DNA of 64,000 nucleotides from Halosimplex litoreum (GCF_016065055.1 NZ_CP065856.1:682001-746000), one strand, 5' to 3'. Positions 53,554 through 63,809 are shown, counted from the first letter of the stretch. Translations and numbers: made by a program. Notes: generated by a model from the sequence alone, not told the origin.

Positions 53554-56358
53554 CTACTCGTCGAGCGACTCCTTCAGCTCGGCGAGGGCGTTCATCGCCT
53601 CCAGTGGCGTCATCGTCGCCACGTCGAGCGCCGCAAGCTTCCGCTCGAGGTCCGAGGCCGGGCCGCTTCCGGCTCCGCCGGCTCCGCTCCCGTCGGCCGT
53701 GCTGCTCACCCGGACGTTCCCGTCGCGGTCGTGACCGGTGGCGTCGACTGCGGGTTCACCGCGGTCGCCGGAATCGCTCTCCTCGAGCAGCTCCCGGGAG
53801 CGCTCGACCACCTCGGTGGGGACGCCGGCCAGCTTCGCAACCTCGATACCGTACGACGCGGCGGCGGCCCCGGGCGCGACCTCGTGCTCGAAGGTCACCT
53901 CGTCTTCGACGCGGTCTGTCTCGAAGTGGAGGTTGAACACGCCCGACAGCTCGTCGGCGATGGCGGTCAGCTCGTGGTGATGCGTGGCGAACAGCGTCGT
54001 CGCGCCCACTTCGTCGTGGACGTGCTCGGTCACCGCGCGGGCGATGGCGAGCCCGTCGGCGGTGCTGGTGCCGCGACCCACCTCGTCCAGCAGGACCAGC
54101 GAGTCCTCGGTCGCGTTGGTGAGGATGTCGGCGAGTTCGGTCATCTCGACCATGAACGTCGAGCGGCCGCCGGCGATGTCGTCGCTGGCGCCGACGCGGG
54201 TGAACACGCGGTCGACGACCGGCAGGCGCGCCTCGGCGGCGGGGACGAAACTGCCGGCCTGGGCGAGCACGGACGTGAGCGCGACCTGGCGCATGTACGT
54301 CGACTTGCCGCTCATGTTCGGGCCGGTGACGACGGCGAAGAAGTGTTCGTCGTCGAAGTGGGCGTCGTTGGGAACGAACCGCTCTTCGGTGCGCTCGACG
54401 ACGGGATGGCGGCCCGCTTCGACCGCGAACTCCTCGGCGCCGACGGCGGGCCGGGTGTAGTCGAACTTCGCGGCCACGCTCGCGAACGAGACGAACACGT
54501 CCAGCCGCGCGAGCCGGTCGGCGAGCGCCTGTACGCGTTCGGACTCCTCGGCCACCTCGCGCCGGACCTCACAGAACAGCTCGTATTCGAGGTCGTCGGC
54601 CCGTCCCTCCGCGCGGATGATCTCGTCTTCGCGCTCCCTGAGTTCCGGGGTTACGAACCGCTCGGAGTTCTTCAGCGTCTGGCGGCGCTGGTAGTCGTCG
54701 GGCACGGCGTCGAGGTTCGAGTCGGTCACCTCGATGTAGTAGCCGTGGACCGAAGTGTGGCCGACCTTCAGCGAGTCGATGCCCGTCCGCTCCCGTTCGC
54801 CCGCTTCGAGGTCGTCGATCCACGCCTTGCCCTCCCGCTCCGTGGACCGCAACGCGGCGAGTTCCTCGTCGAACTCGGGCTCGACGATGCCGCCCTCGGT
54901 GAGGTCGGCGTCGGGGTCGCTCCGAATGGCCTCGTCGACCAGCTCGCGCACGTCCGCGAGGGGGTCGAGGTGTTCGCGTAGTTCGACCAGCGTCGCCGAG
55001 TCGGCGTCGGCCAGTGCGGCTTCCACGTCGGGGACCACGGCGAGGGTGTCGTGCAGCGAGCGCAGGTCCCGCGCGGTTGCGCGGCCGCGAGCGACCCGCG
55101 AGATGAGCCGCTCGATGTCGTACACGTCGTCGAGCAGGTCGTGGAGGGCCTCCCGCAGCGTCACGTCGCCGGTCAGCTCGGCGACGGCGTCGTGGCGGGC
55201 GGCGATGCGGTCCTCGTCGAGCAGCGGCCGGCGCAGCCAGTCGTCGAGCTTCCGGCGGCCGAGCGCACAGGCCGTCTCGTCCAGCGCGTCGACGAGTGTG
55301 AGCGCCCGGTCGCCGTGGACCGCCCGGCGGTCGAACAGTTCGAGGCTCTCCAGCGCGACGCGGTCGAGCAGCATGTACTCCCGCGGGTCGTACCGGGTGA
55401 GGGTGTTGATGTAGTCGAGCGTGGTGGCAGCGTTCGCGGCACCGTCGGTGTCGTCGGCCCCCCCGTCGTTCGCGGTCGAACCCGGGCCGGCCACTTCGGC
55501 CGTCGAGTCGTCACCGACGTCGCCGGCGTCGGGGTTGCCGCCGCGGGTGTACTCGGCGTAGGCCAGCAGCGCACCGCAGGCCCGGACCTCCGCCTCGTCG
55601 GCCAGCCCGAGGTCGCCGAAGTACGCTTCGACGCGCTCTCGGGCTCGCTCCGCGTCGAAGGCCGTCCGCTCGTAGGGCGAGACCATGCAGTCACCGTCGA
55701 ACACGTCGGCGGGCGCGTCGGGACCGACGATGGCCTCCGCCGGCGCGAACCGCCCGAGTTCGTCCGCGATGGAGTCCAGTCGGTCGGCACCGGTCGCGTA
55801 GCAATCACCCGTCGACACGTCCAGCAGGGCGAGTCCGTAGGGGCCGTCCTCGTCGCCGCCGGCGCCCGCGCCGCCCCCCGCTCGGCGCGTGTCCCGCGTC
55901 GACGCGTCGCCACCGGGACCGTCCGCCGTGAGACAGGCGACGTAGTTGTTGTCGGCGCTGCGCAGGAGTTCGTCCTCGGTGAGCGTCCCCGGCGTCACGA
56001 CCCGGGTGACCGCCCGGTCGACGACGCCGCTGACCTCGTCGGGGTCCTCGACCTGGTCGGCGACAGCTACCCGATACCCCGCCTCCAGCAGCCGCTCGAT
56101 GTACGACTCGGCGTTGTCGATCGGGATACCCGACATCGCGTACTCCCCCGTCGAGTCCTCCCGTTTGGTCAGCGTGATCTCGCAGATGCGAGCCACTCGC
56201 TCGGCCGCCTCGCAGAATGCCTCGTAGAAATCGCCCACCTGAAACAGCACCAGCGAGTCGTCGTACTCACGGCAGAGTTCGAAGTACTGGGCCATCATCG
56301 GCGTCAGGTCGTCTTCCCGCTCGGCCATCTTCGCCGGCGCACCCAGTGCCGCGTCCAT
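53554..56358 (-). CDS. mutS: DNA mismatch repair protein MutS
   Basis: 934 aa, long for MutS because of acidic, Gly/Asp-rich insertions (about 165-180 and 305-340). Domain I has the mismatch-reading Phe-x-Glu in VGDFYEAF (Phe44, Glu46). Clamp and lever regions follow, then the ATPase: Walker [14 protein letters not shown], Walker [17 protein letters not shown] and the ATHHHELT switch. The C terminus ends [26 protein letters not shown]. Start [16 protein letters not shown] at 56358: a GATATAAC box lies 25-35 nt upstream. No mutL is in the window. Confidence 0.95.
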   Translation of the reverse strand: MDAALGAPAKMAEREDDLTPMMAQYFELCREYDDSLVLFQVGDFYEAFCEAAERVARICEITLTKREDSTGEYAMSGIPIDNAESYIERLLEAGYRVAVADQVEDPDEVSGVVDRAVTRVVTPGTLTEDELLRSADNNYVACLTADGPGGDASTRDTRRAGGGAGAGGDEDGPYGLALLDVSTGDCYATGADRLDSIADELGRFAPAEAIVGPDAPADVFDGDCMVSPYERTAFDAERARERVEAYFGDLGLADEAEVRACGALLAYAEYTRGGNPDAGDVGDDSTAEVAGPGSTANDGGADDTDGAANAATTLDYINTLTRYDPREYMLLDRVALESLELFDRRAVHGDRALTLVDALDETACALGRRKLDDWLRRPLLDEDRIAARHDAVAELTGDVTLREALHDLLDDVYDIERLISRVARGRATARDLRSLHDTLAVVPDVEAALADADSATLVELREHLDPLADVRELVDEAIRSDPDADLTEGGIVEPEFDEELAALRSTEREGKAWIDDLEAGERERTGIDSLKVGHTSVHGYYIEVTDSNLDAVPDDYQRRQTLKNSERFVTPELREREDEIIRAEGRADDLEYELFCEVRREVAEESERVQALADRLARLDVFVSFASVAAKFDYTRPAVGAEEFAVEAGRHPVVERTEERFVPNDAHFDDEHFFAVVTGPNMSGKSTYMRQVALTSVLAQAGSFVPAAEARLPVVDRVFTRVGASDDIAGGRSTFMVEMTELADILTNATEDSLVLLDEVGRGTSTADGLAIARAVTEHVHDEVGATTLFATHHHELTAIADELSGVFNLHFETDRVEDEVTFEHEVAPGAAAASYGIEVAKLAGVPTEVVERSRELLEESDSGDRGEPAVDATGHDRDGNVRVSSTADGSGAGGAGSGPASDLERKLAALDVATMTPLEAMNALAELKESLDE

Positions 56359-56522
56359 GGGTGTGTGAGAGCGGGTCGCTCGGGTTATATCCATCGGCTT
56401 CCCCGCTCCGAGCCCTCCGCGGGTCGAGACGTTCCAAACGATCGGTCCGTGTTGCTTGTCGAGCATGAGTTGCAACAGATCGTACCGTGAAAGAAACGCA
56501 AACAACCGCGACCGCAGTCGAC

Positions 56523-56842
56523 GGCAAGCGATGAAAGCCCTCGACGCGCTCGCGGTCGCTGAGGCGGGATATCCGCGCTCTCGGCACCGCCCGCGCGGAT
56601 AGTGCCCGCTCAGGCGACTAAACTGAACGCGAGCGCGCCTCGCCCTTTCAGTCCACCAGGGACAGCACCGCACCCGCCCCGAACAGCAACCGCAGACGGC
56701 CACGAGCCTCCCCAGCCGATTCGCTCACTCCGTTCGCTCATCCCTCACACGGTGCTGGCGCGTCTGGCGAGATCGAAGCTCTCGCTAACCCTCGTTCGCT
56801 GCGCTCACGAGAAAGACGAGACTCGCGACAGCGCGCGCCACG
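56523..56842 (-). repeat. Dispersed repeat, copy C
   Basis: Reverse-oriented homologue of copies A and B. Core hairpin TATCCGCGC (56570-56578) and GCGCGGATA (56593-56601); on the minus strand the tggtggactgaaagggcgag and ggctggggagg blocks are both present. The outer stem is conserved with bulges (gtcgcctgagcggg against cccgcctcagcgac). It lies between proS and mutS, 165 bp upstream of the mutS ATG. No coding function is seen. Confidence 0.8.
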
Positions 56843-56944
56843 GTGGATTGCTACCCCTCTCACCTCTACTGAGCATCCGCGCGCCGCAGGCGCGCGGTTC
56901 ACCGGCTGCGAGGCGAAGCCGAGCAGTCGGCTTTTTCACCCATG

Positions 56945-57007
56945 TTTTTGGCGGATGGGTTCCCCGCAGCGAGCCGGAGGCTCGCGAGGAAACCCATCCG
57001 TCAAAAA
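56945..57007. terminator. Long hairpin downstream of proS
   Basis: Stem of about 20 bp: tttttggcggatgggtt on the left pairs with aacccatccgtcaaaaa on the right, with one mismatch in that part. It is capped by an inner perfect 7-bp stem GCGAGCC-gga-GGCTCGC. T-runs lie on both strands. It starts 30 nt beyond the proS stop (57037), so it is likely a transcription terminator. The direct repeat atggtaactag (twice, about 57010-57031) lies between it and proS. Confidence 0.65.
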
Positions 57008-57036
57008 GATGGTAACTAGATGGTAACTAGATGGCC

Positions 57037-58491
57037 TTAGTAAGTCTTCGCCCAGTAGGCGGTGTCCTGGGCGTCCTCGCCGCAGATGGCACACTCGTCG
57101 TGGAGCGGCTCCTCCTCGCGGTCGAGGGGGACCATGACGATCTCGGCTGCGAGGGCGTCCTTGATCGGGTCCTCGCAGTCCTCGTCGCCGCACCAGCCGG
57201 TCTTGACGTAGCCGCCGTGCTGGCCGATGGTGCCGAGGATCTCCTCGCGGGAGTCGGCCTCGCGGATCTCGCCCTCCAGCGTCTCCTCGGCGCTGGCGTA
57301 GAGCTTGGCGTAGACGGTGTCGAGGTGTTCCTCGACCGTATCGGCGACGTCGGCGCGGTCCTCGACGCTGGTCTCGCCGTCGGGGCGGTGGACGAGCGTG
57401 AGCTCCTCGTCGTCGACCTCGTTGGGGCCGACTTCGATACGCAGCGGGACGCCCTTCAGCTCCCACTCGTTGTACTTGAAGCCGGGGTTGCGGTTGTCGC
57501 GGTCGTCGAGGTTCACGCGGATACCGGCCTCGTCGAGTTCGGCGGCGGCGTCGGCGGCGTACTCGACGACCACCTCCTTGTTGTCCTCCTGCCAGATGGG
57601 GACGATGACGACCTGCGTGGGCGCGAGCGTGGGCGGGAGCACGAGCCCCTGGTCGTCGGAGTGGAGCATGATGAGCGCGCCCATCGAGCGCCAGGAGAGA
57701 CCCCACGAGGTGGTGTGAGCCGTCTGCTCCTCCTCGTCCTCGTCGGCGTAGGTGATGTCGAAGGCCTCGGCGAAGCTCGTGCCGAGGTAGTGGGAGGTGG
57801 CGGCCTGGACGCTTTTGCCGTCGGGCATGAGCGTCTCGATGGTCGTGGTGGTGTGGGCGCCGGGGAACTTGTCGTGTTCGGGCTTGCGACCCTTCAGCGC
57901 GGGCATGGCCATCACGTCCTCGTACAGGCGTTCGTACTGGTCGAGACGGGTCATCGTCTCGTCCCACGCGCCGTCCTCGTCGCGGTGGGCGGTGTGGCCC
58001 TCCTGCCAGAGGAACTCCTTGGTTCGGAAGAAGGGCTTGGTCTCGGTGGCCTCCCACCGGACGACCGAGCACCACTGGTTGAGCCGCATGGGCAGGTCGC
58101 GATGGCTGCGCACCCAGTCGGCGATGAAGGGGGTGATGATGGACTCGCTCGTGGGACGGACGGCCAGGCGCTCTTCGAGTTCGTCGTAGCCGCCGTGGGT
58201 CACCCACGCGACCTCGGGGTCGAACCCTTCGACGATGTCTTTCTCCCGTTCGAGGAAGCTCTCGGGGATGAACATCGGGAAGTAGGCGTTGTCGACGCCG
58301 GTGTCCTTGAACCAGCCGTCGAGGTGGTCCTGGATGCGCTCCCAGACCGCGTACCCGCGGGGGCGAGTAACGATGAACCCGCCCATGGGTGCGTAGTCGG
58401 CCAGCTCCGCCTTCTGGACGACTTCCGCGTACCACTCGCCCGTCGAATGCTCCTTGCTCTCGGTGATGCCGAGTTCCTGCTCGCCACTCAT
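57037..58491 (-). CDS. proS: Prolyl-tRNA synthetase (archaeal type)
   Basis: 484 aa, start MSGEQELGITESKEHSTGEWYAEVVQKAELADYAPMGGF. Class II motifs: GYAVWERIQDHLDGWFK region (motif 1), RPTSESIITPFIADWVRSHRDLPMRLNQWCSVVRWE (motif 2) with FLWQEGHTAH, and motif 3 near SWGLSWRSMGALIM. Archaeal/eukaryal-type C-terminal zinc-binding domain with WCGDEDCEDPI and CAICGEDAQDTAYWAKTY. GGTTTAACAC on the minus strand at 58514-58523 is a likely TATA box about 28 nt upstream. Confidence 0.96.
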   Translation of the reverse strand: MSGEQELGITESKEHSTGEWYAEVVQKAELADYAPMGGFIVTRPRGYAVWERIQDHLDGWFKDTGVDNAYFPMFIPESFLEREKDIVEGFDPEVAWVTHGGYDELEERLAVRPTSESIITPFIADWVRSHRDLPMRLNQWCSVVRWEATETKPFFRTKEFLWQEGHTAHRDEDGAWDETMTRLDQYERLYEDVMAMPALKGRKPEHDKFPGAHTTTTIETLMPDGKSVQAATSHYLGTSFAEAFDITYADEDEEEQTAHTTSWGLSWRSMGALIMLHSDDQGLVLPPTLAPTQVVIVPIWQEDNKEVVVEYAADAAAELDEAGIRVNLDDRDNRNPGFKYNEWELKGVPLRIEVGPNEVDDEELTLVHRPDGETSVEDRADVADTVEEHLDTVYAKLYASAEETLEGEIREADSREEILGTIGQHGGYVKTGWCGDEDCEDPIKDALAAEIVMVPLDREEEPLHDECAICGEDAQDTAYWAKTY

Positions 58492-58557
58492 TGATCGCAA
58501 CTCAGACGGCGCTGTGTTAAACCGACTGCGTTCTGCGTACCGCCGTCGCTCCCGAAG

Positions 58558-58567
58558 CTATTTGTTA
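58558..58567 (+). promoter_or_regulatory. TATA box of the lipoprotein/membrane protein
   Basis: CTATTTGTTA about 27 nt before ATG 58589; leaderless spacing. Confidence 0.5.
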
Positions 58568-58588
58568 GGTGGCGAGACAGTCAGTGTC

Positions 58589-60094
58589 ATGGACAGGGGG
58601 AAGCGACGGCTGGCGGTCCTGGGGTTGCTGGTGCTGTTGGCGGTGACGGCCGGGTGTTCCCGACCGGCCCCGGAGACCGAGGTGGTCTGCGACGAGTGCG
58701 TGGACGCGATGTCGGCGGTCGCCGAGCGGACCAACCGGTCGGTCGCGGTCGGCGAGAGCGCGACGCACATGTATCTGAACGGTAGCGGCGACCCCCGAGT
58801 GGAGGGGAGAGTCACCCTCGACGGTTCGGGTGTCGAGGAGTTCCGGACGAACGAGACGCTCCTGGAACTCGTTACCACGGAGCTGACGGACGGCGACGAA
58901 GCGCTCTCCGAGGACGGGTACAGCCGACCGGCGTTCGACAGGCGGGGGGTCTCCGTGTCGATGGAGGGGCGGGACCTCCTCGTCAGCTACCGGACGCCCG
59001 AGGTGACCGAGCCCGCTACGGCCGGAACGGTGGTCTCCGACCGGTTCTATCGGCAGAAGGGCGAGGGCCGGGCGGACGAGCTCGACTTCGACGAGCCGAT
59101 GCGGATCGAGACCGACCGCTTCGTCGTCCACGGTCCGGACGGGACCGACCCGCTCGTCGAACCGCCGGGAGCGACGGCCCGCGACGGCCGCGTCGTCTGG
59201 ACGGGCGACTCGATCTCGACGCGGACGTATCTGGTGTTCGCGCCGCCGGGGACGCCCGACGCGCTCGCGACCGTCGTCACGACGGTCGACGTGCTGACGT
59301 GGGCGGGCCCGCCCGCGGCCTGGGGGGCGGCCCTCGCCTGGCTGCCGCTCGGGCTCACGCTCGCCGTCTGTCTCCGGTACACCGGCCGTATCGAGGCGAC
59401 CGACGGCTGGTCACCGACGAACGATGCGCTGTGCAAGCTCGTCGTGGTCTCGCCGGTCGCTTTCGGGGTCGCGATTGTGGGGACCGTTCTGGTCGGCGGG
59501 TGGCTACCGAGCGTGGCGGTTCTCGTCGCGGTAGTCGCGACGGTCGTCTACGCCATCCAGCGGTCGACCGGGACGAACCCCAGCGAGGCCGACGAATTAC
59601 CCGTCGACGAGGCGGTACCGGCCGGGCGCTCGGAGACGCCCGCCGACGGAGACGCCGACCGCCCCCGGCTGTACTACGAGGACACCGCGACGACGCTACA
59701 ACGGGTCACGCCCGACGTGGTCGCCACCCGCCGAGCGCGGCGGCGGACGAGCGCGGTCGCCGTGACCCTCGCGGCCGCGCTCTTGGTGACGGTCGCCGTG
59801 GCGACCGACTACAGCGGGGAGTACGCCGGGACGATAGCGGGGGCCGCCTGGCTGCTCTCGCTGGTCGCCTTCCCGGTGGTCGGGTACGCGGTGGTCGACC
59901 GCGGTCGGGTGTGGGTCCGATGGACGGCCGCCGCCGCGGTCCTCGCGGGGGCGTGGGTCGCCGCCTTCGCGCGCGTCGTCGACGTCGGCGCGCACGGCGA
60001 GAGCGGGACGTGGCTCGTCATTCTCCTGGCTCTCGCCGTGTCCTACGCGGGTGCGTTACTCTTCTACGCCGCTCTCTGGGCGTCGACTCGCTGA
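58589..60094 (+). CDS. Lipoprotein-like polytopic membrane protein, unknown
   Basis: 501 aa. Basic N terminus MDRGKRRL, then a hydrophobic signal ending LLAVTAGCS (lipobox Cys24). External domain about 25-235, with ECVDAMSAVAERTNRSVAV and a Thr/Asp-rich beta region. Then TM helices about 247-270, 290-330, 395-415, 420-445, 450-470 and 478-498. I do not recognise a family; an envelope protein is inferred. The open frame upstream of 58589 has no signal sequence. Confidence 0.7.
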   Translation: MDRGKRRLAVLGLLVLLAVTAGCSRPAPETEVVCDECVDAMSAVAERTNRSVAVGESATHMYLNGSGDPRVEGRVTLDGSGVEEFRTNETLLELVTTELTDGDEALSEDGYSRPAFDRRGVSVSMEGRDLLVSYRTPEVTEPATAGTVVSDRFYRQKGEGRADELDFDEPMRIETDRFVVHGPDGTDPLVEPPGATARDGRVVWTGDSISTRTYLVFAPPGTPDALATVVTTVDVLTWAGPPAAWGAALAWLPLGLTLAVCLRYTGRIEATDGWSPTNDALCKLVVVSPVAFGVAIVGTVLVGGWLPSVAVLVAVVATVVYAIQRSTGTNPSEADELPVDEAVPAGRSETPADGDADRPRLYYEDTATTLQRVTPDVVATRRARRRTSAVAVTLAAALLVTVAVATDYSGEYAGTIAGAAWLLSLVAFPVVGYAVVDRGRVWVRWTAAAAVLAGAWVAAFARVVDVGAHGESGTWLVILLALAVSYAGALLFYAALWASTR

Positions 60095-60241
60095 CCGCAC
60101 CGGGACGGCCCGCTTCCCGTCCGCTGGACGCCCGGTACCAGGGCCCTCCGTTGCGTTTCGCCCGCGAAAAGACGGACGTTCGTGCGGTGTGGTTCGCGAT
60201 ACCACACCATAATTAAGTACAAATCGCGCTTTTCTCCACGT

Positions 60242-60352
60242 ATGTCCTCCGCCAGCCCGACGCGGACGGCGTCCCTTTCGCTGCGTGACCGACGCGACTC
60301 GATAGCCCGACGCTTTCCGACACCGCCGGCGGAGCCTTTCGCGACAACGTAG
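60242..60352 (+). CDS. Possible 36-codon leader ORF upstream of the E1-alpha gene
   Basis: ATG at 60242 reads MSSASPTRTASLSLRDRRDS and continues IARRFPTPPAEPFATT to a TAG at 60352. The product is basic and Ser/Thr/Arg-rich, unlike the acidic halophile norm. The only clear promoter in this 350-nt gap, ATAATTAAGTAC (about 60207-60218), points exactly at this ATG, while the downstream enzyme starts 93 nt after its stop. It may be a leader peptide, a non-translated 5' leader or a chance ORF. Confidence 0.35.
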   Translation: MSSASPTRTASLSLRDRRDSIARRFPTPPAEPFATT

Positions 60353-60444
60353 TTCGATTCGGCGGCACGGCGACCGACATCCCGCGACTCACCGAAGCGA
60401 CCCCTGCAGCGCACGCACTGCGGCCGACAGCGGACCACCACACC

Positions 60445-61581
60445 ATGAGCACGATACGAGACACGGATCTGATACGGACGAACGACTACGCCGAAGACAG
60501 CGGCGAAGTACGGGTCTTAGACCCCGACGGCCGCCTCCTGCCGGGCGCGACCGAACCCGACCTCTCGGACGATGCATTGGTGACGATGTACGAGGCCATG
60601 AAGACGGCCCGGCGGTTCGACGAGCGGGCGGTGAGCTGGCAGCGCCAGGGCCGGCTGGCGACCTACGCGCCGATGAGCGGCCAGGAGGCCGGCCAGGTCG
60701 CGAGCACGCTCGCGCTCGCCGCCGACGACTGGGTGTTCCCCACCTATCGTGAGCACGCGGTCCGCCTCGTGGCGGGGTTCGACCTGCCCGAGATCCTTCG
60801 CGGGCTGATGGGCGCGGAGCTCCCCTCGGGCTCGGCGGGCGGGCCGACCGTCGCACCCGAAGCCATCCCCATCGCGACCCAGCTCCCCCACGCGACCGGC
60901 GCGGCGATGGCCGCCCGCCACCGCGGCGACGAGTCGGTCGCGCTCTCGCACTTCGGCGACGGCGCCACGTCGGAGGGTGACTTCCACGAGGCGCTCAACG
61001 TCGCGGGCGTGTTCGACGCGCCCGCGATCTATCTGTGTCACAACAATCAGTGGGCGATCTCCGTCCCGCGCCACCGCCAGACGGCGAGCGCGACCCTCGC
61101 GGGGAAGGCCGACGCCTACGGCTTCGAGGGGATCCGCGTCGACGGGATGGACCCGCTGGCAGTGTATTCGGTCGTCCGCTACGCCCGCGAGAAAGCGCTC
61201 GACCCGGACGCCGAGGACCTGCGACCGACGTTGATCGAGTCCGTCGAGTACCGCTACGGCGCCCATACGACCGCCGACGACCCCGACGTGTATCGCGACG
61301 GCGAGGAAGTCGAGTACTGGCGCGAACGTGACCCGATCGACCGCCTGGAGACGTTCCTCGTCGAGACCGGCCGGCTCGACGAGGCGGCGGTCGAGTCGAT
61401 CGACTCGCGAGTCGAGGAGCGAGTCGCCGAGGCCATCGAAGCGGCGGAGGCGACGGCCGCGCCCGACCCCGACGAGCTGTTCGCGGACGTGTACGAGGAG
61501 GTGCCCGACCAGCTCGCCCGTCAACGCGAGACACTCCGGCGGCTGCGCGAACGTCACGGCGACGCGCTGGTGCGGGAGTGA
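60445..61581 (+). CDS. pdhA: 2-oxoacid (pyruvate-type) dehydrogenase E1 alpha subunit
   Basis: 378 aa. Motifs: YEAMKTARRFDERAVSWQRQGRLATYAPMSGQEAGQVAS, DWVFPTYREHAV, and the TPP/Mg-binding GDGATSEGDFHEALNVAGVFDAPAIYLCHNNQWAIS. RYGAHTTADDPDVYR follows. It forms the decarboxylase with an E1-beta subunit, but no beta gene follows; the next gene is a PQQ/PKD surface protein. In other haloarchaea alpha and beta are usually adjacent. The substrate may be pyruvate or a branched-chain 2-oxoacid. Start at ATG 60445. Confidence 0.9.
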   Translation: MSTIRDTDLIRTNDYAEDSGEVRVLDPDGRLLPGATEPDLSDDALVTMYEAMKTARRFDERAVSWQRQGRLATYAPMSGQEAGQVASTLALAADDWVFPTYREHAVRLVAGFDLPEILRGLMGAELPSGSAGGPTVAPEAIPIATQLPHATGAAMAARHRGDESVALSHFGDGATSEGDFHEALNVAGVFDAPAIYLCHNNQWAISVPRHRQTASATLAGKADAYGFEGIRVDGMDPLAVYSVVRYAREKALDPDAEDLRPTLIESVEYRYGAHTTADDPDVYRDGEEVEYWRERDPIDRLETFLVETGRLDEAAVESIDSRVEERVAEAIEAAEATAAPDPDELFADVYEEVPDQLARQRETLRRLRERHGDALVRE

Positions 61582-61766
61582 CGCGACAGCCACTCTCCAC
61601 ACCGATACCGGCCGAACAGGCCTGCGTCGATCGAAGGTGCGACGAGTGGGGGGGAAGTGCGACGAGTGAGGGAGATGCTCGCAGGTGACTCGGTGGCCGT
61701 CTGCGACCGGTCACGCCGGTCCCAACATATTTATCGGATACGACGACTCACCCAGCTAGTCGTCAC

Positions 61767-63809
61767 GTGAACTCTGGTTTGTTACGACGCGAACTGTTGG
61801 CGTTGCTGACCGGAGCGGTCGCCGCCCGGCGGACGGACTCGGACGTGAGCCCGTCGGTCGACGGTCGGTCGCCGGTCGACAGCGGCCGAGCAGTCGCCGA
61901 CGGCGAGGCCGCGAGTTCGTGGCCGCGGTTCAAGTTCGACGCGAGCAACACTGGTTTCAGCACGAGCGCGAGCGGTCCACGCGACGGGGTAACCGAGTCG
62001 TGGCAGTACCGGACCGGCGGCGGGTGGAACGCGCCGCCGGTCGTCGACGACGACACCGTCTACGTCGGCGGCGACGGCTTGTACGCGCTCGACCGGGAGA
62101 CGGGAGTGCGACGCTGGGAGTTCCGAAACGGGGAGAAACTGGCCTTTAGCGGCCCTTCGGTCGGCGAAGGCGTAGTCTGCTGCGTGAACCTCGACGACTA
62201 CCACAACGTCCTGTACGGCGTCAACGCCGCTGACGGGACCGAACGCTGGTCGCACGAACTCGGTGGCCAGGTACTCGATAGTCCCGTCACGGTCGTCGAC
62301 GGGACCGTCTACGTGACGGGCCCCGACGAGACCCACGCGATCGACGTGAGTTCCGGCGAACACGAATGGGCTGTCTCGCCGGGGATGGGCGTCGAAGACA
62401 ACAGCGTTCCGGCGGTCACGAGCGACACCGTCTACGTGTCCGACTCGAGGGGGTTGCGCGCGCTCGACCGGAGCGACGGGAGCGAACGGTGGACGTACGA
62501 CATCTCCGACTCGCTGTCTCCCGCCGTCGACGGCGATCGGGTGTACGTCGGCGGCTACCAGGGCGGCCAGTGGCGGGTCGTCGGCGTCGACGCCGAGACC
62601 GGCACGGGAGAGTGGCAGGCGACGCTCGGCGAGACGGACGTCGGCGGCAGCCCGACCCTCCTCGACGGCCGCCTGTTCGTTTCGGCGGGGAACGTCCGCG
62701 CGTTCGACACCGACAGCGGCGAGGAACTCTGGACCTCGCCACACGGAGGTGGCGGCATCGGGCTCGGGTCACCGGTCACGGACGGTGAACTGCTGTACGC
62801 CGTCGACACGGCGTCGAATTACGTCGCCGCGCTCGACCCGGAGGACGGCAGCCTCCAGTGGCGGTTCGAGCTGGAAGACCCGGGGAGCGGCAAGCCGGAA
62901 ACGCCCGCACTCGCCGGCGACACCGTCTTCGCTCACGGCTCGCATACGCTACACGCGCTCGTCCCGGACAACGACCCGCCGGTAGCCGACGTGACGCACG
63001 AGCCGAGCGAGCCGACGACCGGCGAACCCGTGACCTTCGACGCGTCCGCGGCGCGCGACCCGGACGGGTCGGTCGCGTCCTACGAATGGGACGTGGGTGA
63101 CGACGGGACGGTCGACGCGACCGGCGAGACGGCGACGCTCACCTTCTCGGAGGCCCGGGCTCACACCGTCGCGCTCACCGTCGAGGACGGCCGGGGAGCG
63201 ACCGACACGATCCGAACGTCGGTCTCGGTCGTCGAACCGAACGACCCGCCGTCACCCGCCATCTCGGTCGGTCCGTCGGACCCGCGCGTCGACCAGGAGA
63301 TCACGTTCGACGCGTCGCGGTCGAGCGACCCGGACGGGTCGGTCGCGTCCTACGAGTGGGACCTGACGGGCGACGGGACGGTCGACGCGACCGGCGAGAC
63401 CGTCACACACGCGTTCGAGTCGCCCGGGAGCCGGCGCGTCGAACTCACGGTCACCGACGACGACGGCGCCGTCCGGACCGCGTCCCGGTCGGTCTCGGTG
63501 TCGGCCCGGACGTCCGCCGCCACGGACACGGCGGTCGGCTCCGACGGGGAGTCGACGGGGACGGCGCGCGCCGCGAGTGCTGACACGCCCACCGCGGGCA
63601 GCGGTGGCGGGTCGCCGGCCGGCACGGAGGGCGCTCCGTCGGCCGGTGGAACGACGGTGGCGACGGCGTCGCCGCCGAAGTCCGCCACGGGCGTGCTCGC
63701 CGCGGTTCTCGCACAGCTGTTCTCGGCCGAACTCCTGGTCGTCGTCGGCGTCGCCGTCGTCGCCGTTCTGATCGTACTCACGTGGGAACGGCAGGTAGAG
63801 GGGCGATGA
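61767..63809 (+). CDS. PQQ-like beta-propeller plus two PKD domains, C-terminal anchor
   Basis: 680 aa from GTG 61767. A short N terminus MNSGLLRRELLALLTGAVAA resembles a signal peptide with an Arg pair. A WD-like PQQ propeller spans about 50-405, with repeats of the DGTVYVTG / ALDRETGVRRWEF type. Two PKD domains follow (about 410-490 and 500-580): PVTFDASAARDPDGSVASYEWDVGDDGTVDATG and a near copy. A Ser/Thr/Gly linker leads to a TM helix (LVVVGVAVVAVLIVLTW) and a basic tail. Expected on the cell surface. A TATTTAT box at about 61727 lies upstream. Its TGA overlaps the next ATG. Confidence 0.85.
   Translation: MNSGLLRRELLALLTGAVAARRTDSDVSPSVDGRSPVDSGRAVADGEAASSWPRFKFDASNTGFSTSASGPRDGVTESWQYRTGGGWNAPPVVDDDTVYVGGDGLYALDRETGVRRWEFRNGEKLAFSGPSVGEGVVCCVNLDDYHNVLYGVNAADGTERWSHELGGQVLDSPVTVVDGTVYVTGPDETHAIDVSSGEHEWAVSPGMGVEDNSVPAVTSDTVYVSDSRGLRALDRSDGSERWTYDISDSLSPAVDGDRVYVGGYQGGQWRVVGVDAETGTGEWQATLGETDVGGSPTLLDGRLFVSAGNVRAFDTDSGEELWTSPHGGGGIGLGSPVTDGELLYAVDTASNYVAALDPEDGSLQWRFELEDPGSGKPETPALAGDTVFAHGSHTLHALVPDNDPPVADVTHEPSEPTTGEPVTFDASAARDPDGSVASYEWDVGDDGTVDATGETATLTFSEARAHTVALTVEDGRGATDTIRTSVSVVEPNDPPSPAISVGPSDPRVDQEITFDASRSSDPDGSVASYEWDLTGDGTVDATGETVTHAFESPGSRRVELTVTDDDGAVRTASRSVSVSARTSAATDTAVGSDGESTGTARAASADTPTAGSGGGSPAGTEGAPSAGGTTVATASPPKSATGVLAAVLAQLFSAELLVVVGVAVVAVLIVLTWERQVEGR

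Noticed and set aside
56359-56703. N-terminal extension of MutS through repeat C
   Set aside because: Not protein-like, crosses the dispersed repeat and the likely TATA box; homology and promoter spacing support ATG 56358.
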